This document shows, in pieces, positions 45,967 through 55,330 of a DNA stretch of 64,000 nucleotides. The notes beneath the pieces were generated by a model. That model saw only the letters and a list, made by a program, of their open reading frames with translations, searched no databases and was not told the DNA's origin. Source of the DNA: Chitinophaga sp. CB10 (GTDB lineage: Bacteria > Bacteroidota > Bacteroidia > Chitinophagales > Chitinophagaceae); the NCBI GenBank assembly GCA_001870995.2, contig MLAV02000018.1, forward strand, positions 1 through 64,000, written 5' to 3'. The position numbers and the translations under genes were made by a program. How positions within the stretch are numbered: position 1 is the first letter of the stretch; the number at the start of each line of letters is the position of its first letter.

Positions 45967-46026
45967 TACCATAGCTCGGGCCGATTGAATATCTTTGCAG
46001 CATTCTTCACGATAGCAGGACCCGAT

Positions 46027-46722
46027 ATGCATATTCATTATTTCCAACATGTTTCATTTGAAGGCTTAGGATGTATAGCGGATTGGTGCCGCACGCAGGG
46101 CCATACCCTCACCGCCACCAAATGGTTTGAACCCAACGCCGGCACGGAAGCCGCTGCCACGGCGGATTGGATCATTATCATGGGCGGCCCCATGGGCGTG
46201 TATGAGCAGGATAAATATCCCTGGCTCGCCACCGAAATTCAAATCGTAAAAAAAGCCCTGGAACAGCAGAAGAAAGTATTGGGTATATGCCTCGGCTCGC
46301 AGGTACTGGCTGCTGCCCTGGGCGCTAACGTGTACGCACATACGCAAAAGGAAATCGGCTGGTACCCGGTGGATTTTACCTTCCAGGACCAGGCTGCATC
46401 CCTGCACGGTGTGCTGCCACAACATATGGAAGTTTTCCATTACCATGGCGATACGTTTGATATCCCGGCAGGCGCTACCCGCTTTGCCGCCTCTGCGGCC
46501 TGCAACAACCAGGCGTTTATATACGATAACGCCATCGGCCTGCAGTTTCATATCGAGCTCACGCCTGACTCGCTGCTGGCAATAGTGGAGCACGGGCAGG
46601 ACGACCTGGCGGCCGGCGGCGCCTATGTGCAGCCCCGCAATGAAATACTGGCCAACACGGCACAATTAACCGTTAACAACAATGCTTTGGTAAACTTGTT
46701 GAATTACCTGGCAGCAAAATAA
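46027..46722 (+). CDS. Class I glutamine amidotransferase-like protein
   Basis: 231 residues from the ATG at 46027 (the extension upstream is not protein-like). Catalytic Cys-88 in GICLGSQ, His in LQFHIELT, and GGPMGVYE for the oxyanion region, as in GMP synthase-type amidotransferases. Stand-alone members of this family hydrolyse gamma-glutamyl compounds or serve unknown partners. It is 7 bp before the YpdA-like gene, so the pair may work together, for instance on gamma-glutamyl or thiol compounds; that is speculation. Confidence 0.85.
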   Translation: MHIHYFQHVSFEGLGCIADWCRTQGHTLTATKWFEPNAGTEAAATADWIIIMGGPMGVYEQDKYPWLATEIQIVKKALEQQKKVLGICLGSQVLAAALGANVYAHTQKEIGWYPVDFTFQDQAASLHGVLPQHMEVFHYHGDTFDIPAGATRFAASAACNNQAFIYDNAIGLQFHIELTPDSLLAIVEHGQDDLAAGGAYVQPRNEILANTAQLTVNNNALVNLLNYLAAK

Positions 46723-46729
46723 ATTTACT

Positions 46730-47698
46730 ATGGACGCGGCATATGACGTAATCATTATCGGAGGGGGACCAATAGGCATTGCCTGCGCGCTCACCGCGCA
46801 GCGGGCAGGCTTGTCGTACCTGGTGATTGAAAAAGGATGTCTGACGAACAGCTTGTACAACTATCCCCTGTACATGACTTTCTTCTCCACCTCCGAAAGG
46901 CTGGAAATAGGCAATATTCCCTTTGTATGTATCAATCCCAAACCCAATCGCCCGGAAGCCCTGGAATACTACCGGCGCGTGGCTACCAGCAACCAGTTAA
47001 ACATCCGGCTGTTTGAAGAGGTAACCGGCATCATCCCTAACGGGAACGAATATACGGTGCATACGCCCAGGGGGCAGTACCACGGGCGGCATGTGGTGAT
47101 TGCCACCGGCTTTTACGATATCCCCAACCTGCTGAACATACCCGGGGAAAACCTGCCGAAAGTGACGCACTACTACAAAGACCCGCATTTTTACGCTACC
47201 CGCAAAGTGCTGGTGGTAGGCGCCAATAACTCCGCGGTGGACGCGGCTTTGGAAACCTATCGCAAAGGCGCGCAGGTAACGATGGTGATACGCGAAGATG
47301 GCATTGGCAAAAGGGTGAAATACTGGGTAAAGCCTGATATCGAAAACCGTATCAAAGAAGGCAGCATCAAGGCCTACTATCATTCCAGCCTGGCGGCCGT
47401 GCGGGAAAACGAGGCTGACATCCGCACGCCGGAAGGAATAGTTACGATTCCTAACGATTTCGTGATTGCAATGACCGGATACCAGCCCAACTTTGAGTTC
47501 CTGAAAAAAGCAGGCATCGCCCTGTCGGACGATGCCAAGAAATATCCTGCCTACAATCCCATCACGATGGAAACCAATATGCCGCGCATTTACTTAGCCG
47601 GCGTGGTTTGTGGCGGGATGGACACGCATGTATGGTTCATTGAAAATTCCCGGGAGCATGCGGATAAGATCATTCAGCATATCCGCAGCAGGGTTTAA
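46730..47698 (+). CDS. YpdA-family FAD/NADPH disulfide reductase-like protein
   Basis: 322 residues. FAD site GGGPIGIACA (11-20) and NADPH site VVGANNSAVDAALE, both as in YpdA; YPLYMTFFSTSERLEIG is a YpdA hallmark. YpdA reduces bacillithiol disulfide in Firmicutes; some Bacteroidota also make bacillithiol. No redox CxxC pair is visible, as in YpdA. Stop codons overlap those of murB on the other strand by 4 bp. Confidence 0.87.
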   Translation: MDAAYDVIIIGGGPIGIACALTAQRAGLSYLVIEKGCLTNSLYNYPLYMTFFSTSERLEIGNIPFVCINPKPNRPEALEYYRRVATSNQLNIRLFEEVTGIIPNGNEYTVHTPRGQYHGRHVVIATGFYDIPNLLNIPGENLPKVTHYYKDPHFYATRKVLVVGANNSAVDAALETYRKGAQVTMVIREDGIGKRVKYWVKPDIENRIKEGSIKAYYHSSLAAVRENEADIRTPEGIVTIPNDFVIAMTGYQPNFEFLKKAGIALSDDAKKYPAYNPITMETNMPRIYLAGVVCGGMDTHVWFIENSREHADKIIQHIRSRV

Positions 47699-48711
47699 AT
47701 AATGTTCACTTCTCTTTCGAGGGTAACGCCGAATTTTTCCTGCACACTGTCTACCACTTGTTGCGACAGGTGGTAGATCTCACTACCCTTCGCATTCCCG
47801 TAATTCACCAGCACAAGGGATTGTTTGGCATGCACGCCGGCATCGCCCTCCCGGTAACCTTTCCAGCCGCATTGCTCAATCAGCCAGCCGGCGGCCAGTT
47901 TGAAATGATCGTCCGGCAGCGGATAGGCCACGATGCCGGGGAAGCCGTCTTTCAGGCGGCGGTAGGTAGCGCCATCCACGGATGGATTTTTGAAGAAGCT
48001 GCCGGCATTGCCGATCTCCGCCGGGTTCGGCAGTTTGGAACTGCGGATGTTGATTACCGCATCGCTGATGGCCCTGATGGAAAGCTCCTTCACGCCCATA
48101 TGCTCCAACTCCGCTTCTATAGCGCCATAGCTGGTATTAAAATGCGGCGTTTTACTCAGTTTATACGTTACCGATATGATGGCAAACTGGTTTTTGTACT
48201 GATGCTTGAATACGCTCTCCCGGTAGCCAAACTTGCAGTCGGCATTGTTGAAAGTCACCAGCTGCTTGTCCTCCAGGTGATAGGCTTCCAGCTCATGGAA
48301 GCAGTCTTTGATCTCCACGCCGTACGCGCCGATGTTCTGCATCGGACTGGCGCCAACATTCCCCGGTATGAGGGAAAGGTTTTCCAGCCCGGCCAGGTTC
48401 CGCCCGATACAATACTGTACGAAGCCATGCCAGTTCTCCCCCGCGCCCGCTTTCACATATACGTAATCGTTATCCTCTGCCACTACGGAGATCCCCTTAA
48501 TTTCATTTTTGAGCATGGCGCCATTGTAGTTTTGGGTGAAAAGAATATTGCTTCCTCCGCCCAGGATCATACGTGGACGCCCAATTACCCGCTGATCAGC
48601 CAGCCCTGATTCCAAGTCCTGCAAACTCGCAAAAGTGCCGAAAAAACGTGCGGCAGCAGTGATTCCAAAGGTGTTATACGGCTTTAACAGAACATTTTCA
48701 GATATGAGCAT
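47695..48711 (-). CDS. murB: UDP-N-acetylenolpyruvoylglucosamine reductase
   Basis: Reduces enolpyruvyl-UDP-GlcNAc to UDP-MurNAc for peptidoglycan. 338 residues, E. coli-type (type I). FAD-binding LGGGSNILF, LSLIPGNVGASPMQNIGAYG and catalytic Ser in NAGSFFKNP are visible. Stand-alone housekeeping gene, convergent with the YpdA-like gene. Confidence 0.95.
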   Translation of the reverse strand: MLISENVLLKPYNTFGITAAARFFGTFASLQDLESGLADQRVIGRPRMILGGGSNILFTQNYNGAMLKNEIKGISVVAEDNDYVYVKAGAGENWHGFVQYCIGRNLAGLENLSLIPGNVGASPMQNIGAYGVEIKDCFHELEAYHLEDKQLVTFNNADCKFGYRESVFKHQYKNQFAIISVTYKLSKTPHFNTSYGAIEAELEHMGVKELSIRAISDAVINIRSSKLPNPAEIGNAGSFFKNPSVDGATYRRLKDGFPGIVAYPLPDDHFKLAAGWLIEQCGWKGYREGDAGVHAKQSLVLVNYGNAKGSEIYHLSQQVVDSVQEKFGVTLEREVNII

Positions 48712-48746
48712 AACTAAGCATTCAAAAAACTTAACTTTATATCGGA

Positions 48747-48754
48747 CAAAGATA
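48747..48754 (-). promoter_or_regulatory. Candidate -7 box of murB
   Basis: TATCTTTG matches TAnnTTTG and is about 36 bp upstream of the murB ATG on the minus strand. The -33 box is not clear (only TTG near 48778). Confidence 0.5.
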
Positions 48755-48788
48755 AACCGGATTTACTAACATCAGCACAATTCTATCC

Positions 48789-49457
48789 ATGGAAAAAACT
48801 GCTATTGTAATAGGAGCTACCGGCCTTACAGGTACTCACCTCGTATCAGCGCTCCTGCACAACGGGTACTATACCCATGTAAAGGTGCTGGTACGCAAAC
48901 ACTGGTTTAATCCCAGGCCGGGGCTGGAAAGCGTGATAGTGGATTACTCGGATGAAGCCACCCTGCGTACTTTGCTCAAAGGCGACGCCCTGTTCTGCTG
49001 CATCGGTACTACGATTAAGAAAGCCGGCTCCAAAGAAAACTTCCGCAAAGTAGATTTTGATATCCCTGTGAGATGCGCCAGGATCGCGCATGAAAACGGG
49101 GTCCCGCAATTCCTCGTCATATCCAGTATAGGCGCCAACCTGTACAGCCGCAATTTCTACCTCCGCACAAAAGGGCAGCTGGAAGCCGCCATCGAAGGCA
49201 TCGGCTTCCCCTCCACCAGTATTTTCCGCCCCAGCTTCCTGTTGGGGCAACGCCAGGAATTCAGGCTGGGCGAATGGCTGAGCAAATACCTCATCCAGTT
49301 GTTCTACTTCCTGCTGCAAGGCCGCTGGAAAAAATACCGGGGCATCAAAGCCGCTACCGTAGCCAGCGCCATGCTGAAAGTAGCGAAGAAAGACGCCCCC
49401 GGCATCGCTGTGTTTGAATCCGACGCCATCCAGGAAATAGGGGAAACCCCGCGCTGA
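48789..49457 (+). CDS. NAD(P)-binding short-chain oxidoreductase-like protein (HTATIP2/TIP30-like)
   Basis: 222 residues. Rossmann motif GATGLTGTHLV at residues 9-19, KAGSKENFRKVDFDIP and FLVISSIGA fit atypical SDRs of the NmrA/TIP30 group. Typical SDR catalytic YxxxK is present only as YLRTKGQ (Tyr...Lys). Cytosolic. Substrate unknown. Divergent from murB. Confidence 0.8.
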   Translation: MEKTAIVIGATGLTGTHLVSALLHNGYYTHVKVLVRKHWFNPRPGLESVIVDYSDEATLRTLLKGDALFCCIGTTIKKAGSKENFRKVDFDIPVRCARIAHENGVPQFLVISSIGANLYSRNFYLRTKGQLEAAIEGIGFPSTSIFRPSFLLGQRQEFRLGEWLSKYLIQLFYFLLQGRWKKYRGIKAATVASAMLKVAKKDAPGIAVFESDAIQEIGETPR

Positions 49458-49488
49458 GTTTGGCCAACACTACGTATCTTTATTGCTT

Positions 49489-51453
49489 ATGCAACGACTT
49501 ATATTCTTTCTGATCACTCTCTGCTGGATAGCTTTATCCCAACCCGGTAAAGCCCAGGATAATAAGTTCCCGGATGTATGGCCAAGAAACGCCGTAAAGC
49601 ACCCTGTGCCCGGCGGCCCGCAATACAACGTGCCCTTTTTTACGCTCATACAACGCGAAACATTCGACTTCAACGTCAATAACGAAGATAAAGCCGCCGG
49701 CATCGCCTACTATCACAAACTGTACAAGAGCATCCAGATACAGCAAACGCTGAACAGGGATTCCTTTAACTCCGTACAGTTTTCCGTGCCCGGCAGCGAG
49801 GAAACCCGCAGCCTGAACGTACGTAAAATCAGTGCGGACGGCACGGCCACCAACCTGGCGCGCAACGCGCGGGCGGTGAATAACAATGCAGGCGGCACCA
49901 CCATCAGCATTGAAGGCCTGGAAGCCAACGCCGGCGACGAGATTGAATACGAGCTCACCACCAAAGCCTCCGGCTACGCGGGCGCGTTTATCATGCAGTC
50001 GGAGATCCCCACCGCAGAAGCGCTGTTCCGCCTGACGGCTCCCAAAACAATGAAATTCAATTTCAGCTCCAACATCCCCGGCGCTGCGCCCGCCGTTAGC
50101 GAAGAGGGTAACAGTAACGTGTACACGTTTACCAGGGAAAACGTGGCGCCGATACGCAGCAACCCGTTATACAACGTGAAACCGGTGCTGGCACGGCTGG
50201 AATTTGCACTCGCGGAAATTACAGAAGGCAGTAAAACCACTAAAATAAACTGGCAGGACTTCGGTAAGGAAACCTTTATTCCTTACGCTGCCATCAACAA
50301 ACAGGAGGCCCGCCTCGTGGAAAAGGAACTCGGCAACCTGCCTTTCCTGAAGCAGCGCATGCCGCTGCCACAGCTGCTGTACCTGCTGGAACAATACATG
50401 AAAAACAATTATCAGCTCACTCCTCCGGATCCCTACCAGCAGCCGGGCGACCTGGTGGAGGCCATCCGCACCAAAAGAACGGATAAGATGGGCATGATCA
50501 AGCTGATGAACGCTTTCCTGTATTACCTGAACATTCCTACGCACGTGCTCTTCACCTCTGCCAGGGATGAAATTCCTTTGCAGAAGGACCTGGTTAATCC
50601 TCAGCTGGCCTCCAACGTACTGCTGTACTTCCCTACCCTGGGCCAGGCCATGGCGCCGGGCGAGCCGGAATCCCGCTTCCCCTGCTACCCTGCCAACTGG
50701 ATCAACCTGCTGGCAGTAAGATGCCATGATACCCTCATTGGCGATAAAAGCGAAGTGCTGACAGACCTGATCAATACGCCACTGCCTGATTATACTTTCA
50801 GTAACATCAGCATGGATGCTTCCCTGACGGACCTGAATAACCCGACCTGGGAGGTCACGCAGTCCTACGGCGGTTATGCGGCCGCGAATGTGAAACGGGG
50901 CTTTGAGCGCGCCGGCAACGACGAAAGCAGGAAAAACGCGGCCTTCAACTCCATCCTCCCGCTGGAACCCGCTATGCGTAAGGTTGTGAGCTACAGCGCA
51001 ACGAACGAAACATTCAATAACTACCCGCTGGATAAGCCGGTGGTGGTGAAATCCAAACTCAGCACGCCTTCCCTCGTGGAAAACAAAGGCACGGGTAAAA
51101 ATATCAAGGTGGGCAACCTGCTCAGCGGCAGCCTGATCCTCAACCCCGTCATGCCGGAAGATACGCTGCCCGTACAGCTGGCGTTTCCGTTCTACTTTGA
51201 AACCCGCCTCCATATCGACATCCCGCAGGGGTATAAGGTGATGAACAAGGACGATTTCAGCGCCAGCATCGGCGATAAGAACGAGCACCTGGGCATGAAA
51301 ATGCGCCTTGTGCAGGACGGCAATAAAGCGCACATCTTTGTAGTGCAGTACTTTAAACTGGTTGATTTTAAAGGGGCCGACAAGGATTTATTCCGGAAAA
51401 TCGTAGAGCGGGTGCAGATATTGAAACAGCAGGAGCTTATACTTGGTAAATAA
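49489..51453 (+). CDS. Exported DUF3857/transglutaminase-like protein
   Basis: 654 residues from the ATG at 49489, with a signal peptide (IFFLITLCWIALSQPGKAQ). Begins with a DUF3857-type domain (to about 210) and has a transglutaminase-like middle around DLVEAIRTKRTDKMGMIKLMNAFLYYL in two stretches, where the catalytic Cys position carries Met, so hydrolase activity is doubtful. The C-terminal part is beta-rich. Such proteins are frequent, poorly known exported proteins of Bacteroidota. Terminated by a hairpin shared with priA. Confidence 0.78.
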   Translation: MQRLIFFLITLCWIALSQPGKAQDNKFPDVWPRNAVKHPVPGGPQYNVPFFTLIQRETFDFNVNNEDKAAGIAYYHKLYKSIQIQQTLNRDSFNSVQFSVPGSEETRSLNVRKISADGTATNLARNARAVNNNAGGTTISIEGLEANAGDEIEYELTTKASGYAGAFIMQSEIPTAEALFRLTAPKTMKFNFSSNIPGAAPAVSEEGNSNVYTFTRENVAPIRSNPLYNVKPVLARLEFALAEITEGSKTTKINWQDFGKETFIPYAAINKQEARLVEKELGNLPFLKQRMPLPQLLYLLEQYMKNNYQLTPPDPYQQPGDLVEAIRTKRTDKMGMIKLMNAFLYYLNIPTHVLFTSARDEIPLQKDLVNPQLASNVLLYFPTLGQAMAPGEPESRFPCYPANWINLLAVRCHDTLIGDKSEVLTDLINTPLPDYTFSNISMDASLTDLNNPTWEVTQSYGGYAAANVKRGFERAGNDESRKNAAFNSILPLEPAMRKVVSYSATNETFNNYPLDKPVVVKSKLSTPSLVENKGTGKNIKVGNLLSGSLILNPVMPEDTLPVQLAFPFYFETRLHIDIPQGYKVMNKDDFSASIGDKNEHLGMKMRLVQDGNKAHIFVVQYFKLVDFKGADKDLFRKIVERVQILKQQELILGK

Positions 51454-51454
51454 T

Positions 51455-51498
51455 AAAAGCAAGGGGGGTATCAACAGTTGATACCCTCCTTGCTTTTT
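51455..51498. terminator. Bidirectional terminator between the DUF3857 gene and priA
   Basis: Near-perfect inverted repeat AAAAGCAAGG-GGGTATCAAC / GTTGATACCC-TCCTTGCTTTT flanked by A and T runs, lying between convergent genes. Confidence 0.88.
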
Positions 51499-51510
51499 AT
51501 ACGTACACGC

Positions 51511-53955
51511 CTACACGCAATCCACATCCGGCACAATCGTCACCGATCTGAATTTCTTCTCTGCCAGCAACTGTATGAAATACTCTCTCAGCAACTGTTT
51601 GGTTTGCGCTATTACTTTGGTATCCCGCGGTAATTTGATCAGCATCTCCTGTAAATAGTTATTCCGCACCCTTGCGACCAGCGGCGCTGCGGGGCCTACC
51701 AGCTGCGGGCCTATATGCGGGTTCAGCCAGCTGGCAAGGATTTGCGCGGCCTGCTCCACTGTTTGCTGGTTTTTATGTTTGAGCGTGAGCTTCAGCAGCC
51801 GGTAAAACGGCGGATAGTGGAAAAACTGGCGCTCTGCCAGCTCCGCCTCGTACATGGCTTTATAATCGTGGTTCAGCACATAATGCAATACCGGGTGCCG
51901 GGTATTACTGGCCTGTACCAGCACTTTGCCTTTTTCATGTTTGCGGCCGGCGCGCCCGCTCACCTGCTCCATCAGCTGGAATGCCCGTTCGTTCACGCGG
52001 AAATCGGGATAGCTGAGGAGGCTGTCCGCACTTAAAATACCCACGAGGTTCACATTCTCAAAGTCCAGCCCTTTCACCACCATTTGCGTACCCACGAGGA
52101 TGTCCACTTCCCGGTCTTCCAGGAGCTTAATCATTTTGTTATGGCTGTCCTTATTCCGGATAGCATCCACGTCCATACGGGCGATGCGGGCTTCCGGGAA
52201 AATCTGCTGCAGGTCGTCCTCAATTTTTTCCGTGCCGAAGCTTTTTGGAATGAGGGACTGGCTGCCGCAGGCGGCGCAGGTATATACGTACGGGTAGCGT
52301 GTACCGCAATAGTGGCAGTGCAGTTTATCCTGGTTCCGGTGGTAGGTGAGCGATACATCGCATTGTTTGCAATGCGGTATCCAGCCGCAGGTGGTACACA
52401 TCAGGAAGGGAGCATAGCCACGGCGGTTCTGGAACAGGATGATCTGTTTTTGTGCGGCAAGGCTTTCTGTTACGGCTGTTTTCAGGGCGAGAGAGATATT
52501 GCCGTCCATGGTTTTTTCAGCCGTTTCCTTTTTGATGTCCACGATGTCCATCGCCGGCATTTCCACGCCGCCGTATCTCTCGGCCAGTTCCACCAGGCCG
52601 TATTTGCCCTGTTGAGCGTTGAAGTAGGATTCCAGGGAGGGGGTGGCGCTGCCGAGCAGGACTTTCGCCTTAAAGAGGCCGGCATAGTAAATGGCGGCAT
52701 CCCTGGCGTGGTAGCGGGGAGCGGGGTCCTGCTGCTTGTAGGAAGGATCATGCTCCTCATCGAGGATGATGAGGCCCAGGTCCCGGAACGGCAGCAGCAA
52801 GCTGGAACGCGCGCCCAGCACTATTTGCAGCTCTCCGTTCTTCACCTTATTCCAGATTTCTACCCTTTCGTTGTTATTGAAGCGGGAGTGGTAGATCCCG
52901 ATATGTTTTCCGAAATGTTTCTGTAAGCGGCGGATGATTTGCGCCGTGAGCGCAATTTCAGGCAGCAGGTACAATACCTGCTTTCCGGCCGCCAGGGCTT
53001 CTTCCATCAGTTTTACATAGACCTGCGTTTTACCGCTGGAAGTAACGCCGTGCAGCAGGGTCACCTGCTTGGTCGTAAAGTGGGCCCTTACCTGTTCCAG
53101 CGCCTGCTCCTGGGCGGGGCTGAGGGTAAAATCCACCTGGGCATCCAGCTTGTGCAGCTTGATGCGGTCCACTGCCCGCTTTTCCACGAGGAGGATGCCT
53201 TTATCCACCAGGCCTTTGAGCTGGGCGGTGGTGGCATTGGATTTTTTCAGCAGGGCATTTTGGGTTACCTCGCCGGTGGTTTTCAGCAGGTGCAGGTAGG
53301 CCAGCAGCAGCTCCATTTGTTTGGGCGCGCGGCCAAAATCGTTGAAGAGGGCTTCCAGCTGCTCATCCCGTTGATAGTCCGGGTGCAGCACTACGAAGTT
53401 TTCCAGCTTCTCTTTATATACCTCTTTGAGTTCTTCGTAAACGAGGCAGACTTTTTTTTCGATGAGTTTTTTGATGACGCTGTAGACCTCCGATTTATCC
53501 AGTATCAGCTGCACTTCTTCGATGCGGAGTTCTTTGCGGATTTGCAGCGCTTCGGCGATGAGGTATTCGTCATCGTCCAGCTCCGTATAGTCGTCCCCGT
53601 AAGCGTCGTTATAGAGCAGCAGCGTTTCGCTGGAGAGCTTCAGGTGCGCGGGGAGGGCGGCGTTGAGCACTTCGCCTTCGCTGCACATGTAATAGCTGGC
53701 TATCCACGACCAGAAGCTGAGCTGGGTGGGATATACCACCGGCTCTTTATCCAGCAGGTCCAGCAGCGGTTTGGTTTTATAATCGGCAGGCGCCTGCTGA
53801 TGAATAGCCTTTACGATACCGGCATACTTCTTCTGTTTACCCAGCTGCACGGCCACACGGCTGCCCACCTGGATGGAGGGTTCCATGTTTTCCGGGATAG
53901 CATAAGTATAATTTTTTGGTAGCGCCAGTGGCAATATTACATCTGCATACTTCAT
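51511..53955 (-). CDS. priA: Primosomal protein N' (PriA helicase)
   Basis: 814 residues, normal for the family. N-terminal DNA-binding domain, helicase Walker A GVTSSGKT (303-310), DEEH (399-402), and a zinc module with CTTCGWIPHCKQC and CHYCGTRYPYVYTC. Restarts stalled replication forks. Its stop is just past the shared terminator. ATGA overlap with plsC indicates coupling to it. Confidence 0.96.
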   Translation of the reverse strand: MKYADVILPLALPKNYTYAIPENMEPSIQVGSRVAVQLGKQKKYAGIVKAIHQQAPADYKTKPLLDLLDKEPVVYPTQLSFWSWIASYYMCSEGEVLNAALPAHLKLSSETLLLYNDAYGDDYTELDDDEYLIAEALQIRKELRIEEVQLILDKSEVYSVIKKLIEKKVCLVYEELKEVYKEKLENFVVLHPDYQRDEQLEALFNDFGRAPKQMELLLAYLHLLKTTGEVTQNALLKKSNATTAQLKGLVDKGILLVEKRAVDRIKLHKLDAQVDFTLSPAQEQALEQVRAHFTTKQVTLLHGVTSSGKTQVYVKLMEEALAAGKQVLYLLPEIALTAQIIRRLQKHFGKHIGIYHSRFNNNERVEIWNKVKNGELQIVLGARSSLLLPFRDLGLIILDEEHDPSYKQQDPAPRYHARDAAIYYAGLFKAKVLLGSATPSLESYFNAQQGKYGLVELAERYGGVEMPAMDIVDIKKETAEKTMDGNISLALKTAVTESLAAQKQIILFQNRRGYAPFLMCTTCGWIPHCKQCDVSLTYHRNQDKLHCHYCGTRYPYVYTCAACGSQSLIPKSFGTEKIEDDLQQIFPEARIARMDVDAIRNKDSHNKMIKLLEDREVDILVGTQMVVKGLDFENVNLVGILSADSLLSYPDFRVNERAFQLMEQVSGRAGRKHEKGKVLVQASNTRHPVLHYVLNHDYKAMYEAELAERQFFHYPPFYRLLKLTLKHKNQQTVEQAAQILASWLNPHIGPQLVGPAAPLVARVRNNYLQEMLIKLPRDTKVIAQTKQLLREYFIQLLAEKKFRSVTIVPDVDCV

Positions 53956-54722
53956 GCGGTCGGTTGCAAGGTTGGGTAAGCACGACGTTTACGCAGTTCT
54001 GCGTCCATCACCTCGTAAACGCGTTGTTTGAGGGTATTGATATCGTCGAGCGTGAGGCCATCCACCGGGATTTCGGGTAGGAATACTACCCGGCATTTAC
54101 CGGGGTTCAGTACCATCAGCCCTTTGCCGGAAGGAAAGCGGTCGCCCGCATCTACATACAGCACCGGTTTGAGCGGTATCTGCATTTCGATGGCCATACG
54201 GAAAGCGCCGTTATGGAAAGGGCGCAGCGGCTCGCTGGATTCGTTGGTAGTGCCCTCCGGGAACATGAGCACGGAGATGCCCGCCTTGAGCATGCTCATC
54301 ATTTCACGTACGCTCTTTGCACGGGCAGGCGCGTTGGAACGGTCTACCGAAACGACGGAATTCTTATAAATGAAGCCAAAAAACGGGATTTTTGCCATTT
54401 CCACCTTTCCGAGCGGGCGGAAGGGCAGCCGCATAACCTTCACCGCCACGGCGGCATCCAGGTAGCTGCGATGGTTAACAACGTATATGCATGGTTTATC
54501 GCCATGCGGCACGAGGTGTTCTTTTGTAACGCGCATCCCTACCAGCGGGAACCAGGCATGGGCCCAGAATCTCAAAAAGTAAAAGATAATGTTTCCGCCT
54601 TTTTCCTTACCCAGGAGAGATGCCAGGAAAATTGGCGGCAGGATAAGGAACATGATTCCTAAAAAAATAATGGCGGCGTATATTACATATATAAGACGCA
54701 ACAATTTCATAAATAACTTCAT
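53952..54722 (-). CDS. plsC: 1-acyl-sn-glycerol-3-phosphate acyltransferase
   Basis: 256 residues with two or so N-terminal membrane helices. Catalytic NHRSYLD (83-89, HX4D) and FPEGTTNES are the standard motifs. Makes phosphatidic acid. Overlaps priA by 4 bp, an unusual pairing of lipid synthesis and replication restart that implies a shared transcript only. ATG at 54722 is preceded by an AT-rich region without a clear promoter box. Confidence 0.92.
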   Translation of the reverse strand: MKLFMKLLRLIYVIYAAIIFLGIMFLILPPIFLASLLGKEKGGNIIFYFLRFWAHAWFPLVGMRVTKEHLVPHGDKPCIYVVNHRSYLDAAVAVKVMRLPFRPLGKVEMAKIPFFGFIYKNSVVSVDRSNAPARAKSVREMMSMLKAGISVLMFPEGTTNESSEPLRPFHNGAFRMAIEMQIPLKPVLYVDAGDRFPSGKGLMVLNPGKCRVVFLPEIPVDGLTLDDINTLKQRVYEVMDAELRKRRAYPTLQPTA

Positions 54723-54806
54723 AAACGCCCCTTGACTGTGGTTTGAATTAAGCCGGAAATCTACGATTTATATAATTAATAATGAATTCCTTTGAGCAGT
54801 ATTGTG

Positions 54807-55250
54807 TTATTCACAATGACAGGTCCAGTCCTGATCCAGGTCGATGCAGGTGACCACCCTGGCGCTGTTCTTGTCGCAAGGCGCAAAAACTATGCGCAAA
54901 TGCTGCCCTTCATGGGAATACCCTTCCAGTGCGAAGGTCGGGCAGGGGCGGTCGTTCGGATTCGATTTCTCCAAATTGACTTCTCCTTTCTGCAGGATTT
55001 CAGCCACTTCCTGCTCCGTCACGTGTCGGCACTCCATGCGACACCTGGCGTGTTTCGTAAATTCCAGTCTGGCCTCGCGATTTAGCAGGGCGCCGGGGGC
55101 GTTGTTGGTAGCGGGCTTAGGCGGACTGGTGATAACGCCTTTGCTTCCCGGAATAGTGCCTGACTCTTTTTTCCACCACTCCTGGTGCCAGCCTGCCGCT
55201 AAGAGAACGACTAACAACAGCACCGGAAGATATTTTTGAACAGATTTCAT
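54807..55250 (-). CDS. Exported DUF4258-type small protein
   Basis: 147 residues from the ATG at 55250. A hydrophobic N-terminal segment (KYLPVLLLVVLLAAGW) then a soluble part. TKHARCRMECRHVTEQEVAEIL and LRIVFAPCDKNSARVVTCIDL resemble the DUF4258 pattern, a compact fold sometimes related to toxin-like proteins. Five Cys are visible outside the membrane segment. Role unknown. Divergent from mtaB. Confidence 0.7.
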   Translation of the reverse strand: MKSVQKYLPVLLLVVLLAAGWHQEWWKKESGTIPGSKGVITSPPKPATNNAPGALLNREARLEFTKHARCRMECRHVTEQEVAEILQKGEVNLEKSNPNDRPCPTFALEGYSHEGQHLRIVFAPCDKNSARVVTCIDLDQDWTCHCE

Positions 55251-55313
55251 AAAATTATAACAGCGGCGTAAAATAGTCAAAATTCCTGACCTGACTATGA
55301 CATAAAAAGTTGC

Positions 55314-55321
55314 TACCTTTG
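55314..55321 (+). promoter_or_regulatory. Promoter -7 box of mtaB
   Basis: TACCTTTG fits TAnnTTTG and lies nine bases before the chosen ATG at 55331, implying an almost leaderless mRNA. This favours the shorter start over the reading from 55310. No exact TTTG at -33. Confidence 0.55.
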
Positions 55322-55330
55322 CCGTCCTTT

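Noticed and set aside
45085..47698. Methyltransferase, amidotransferase and YpdA-like genes as a natural-product or ovothiol-like cluster
   Set aside because: No core biosynthetic enzyme or transporter is linked; three adjacent genes alone do not support a pathway.
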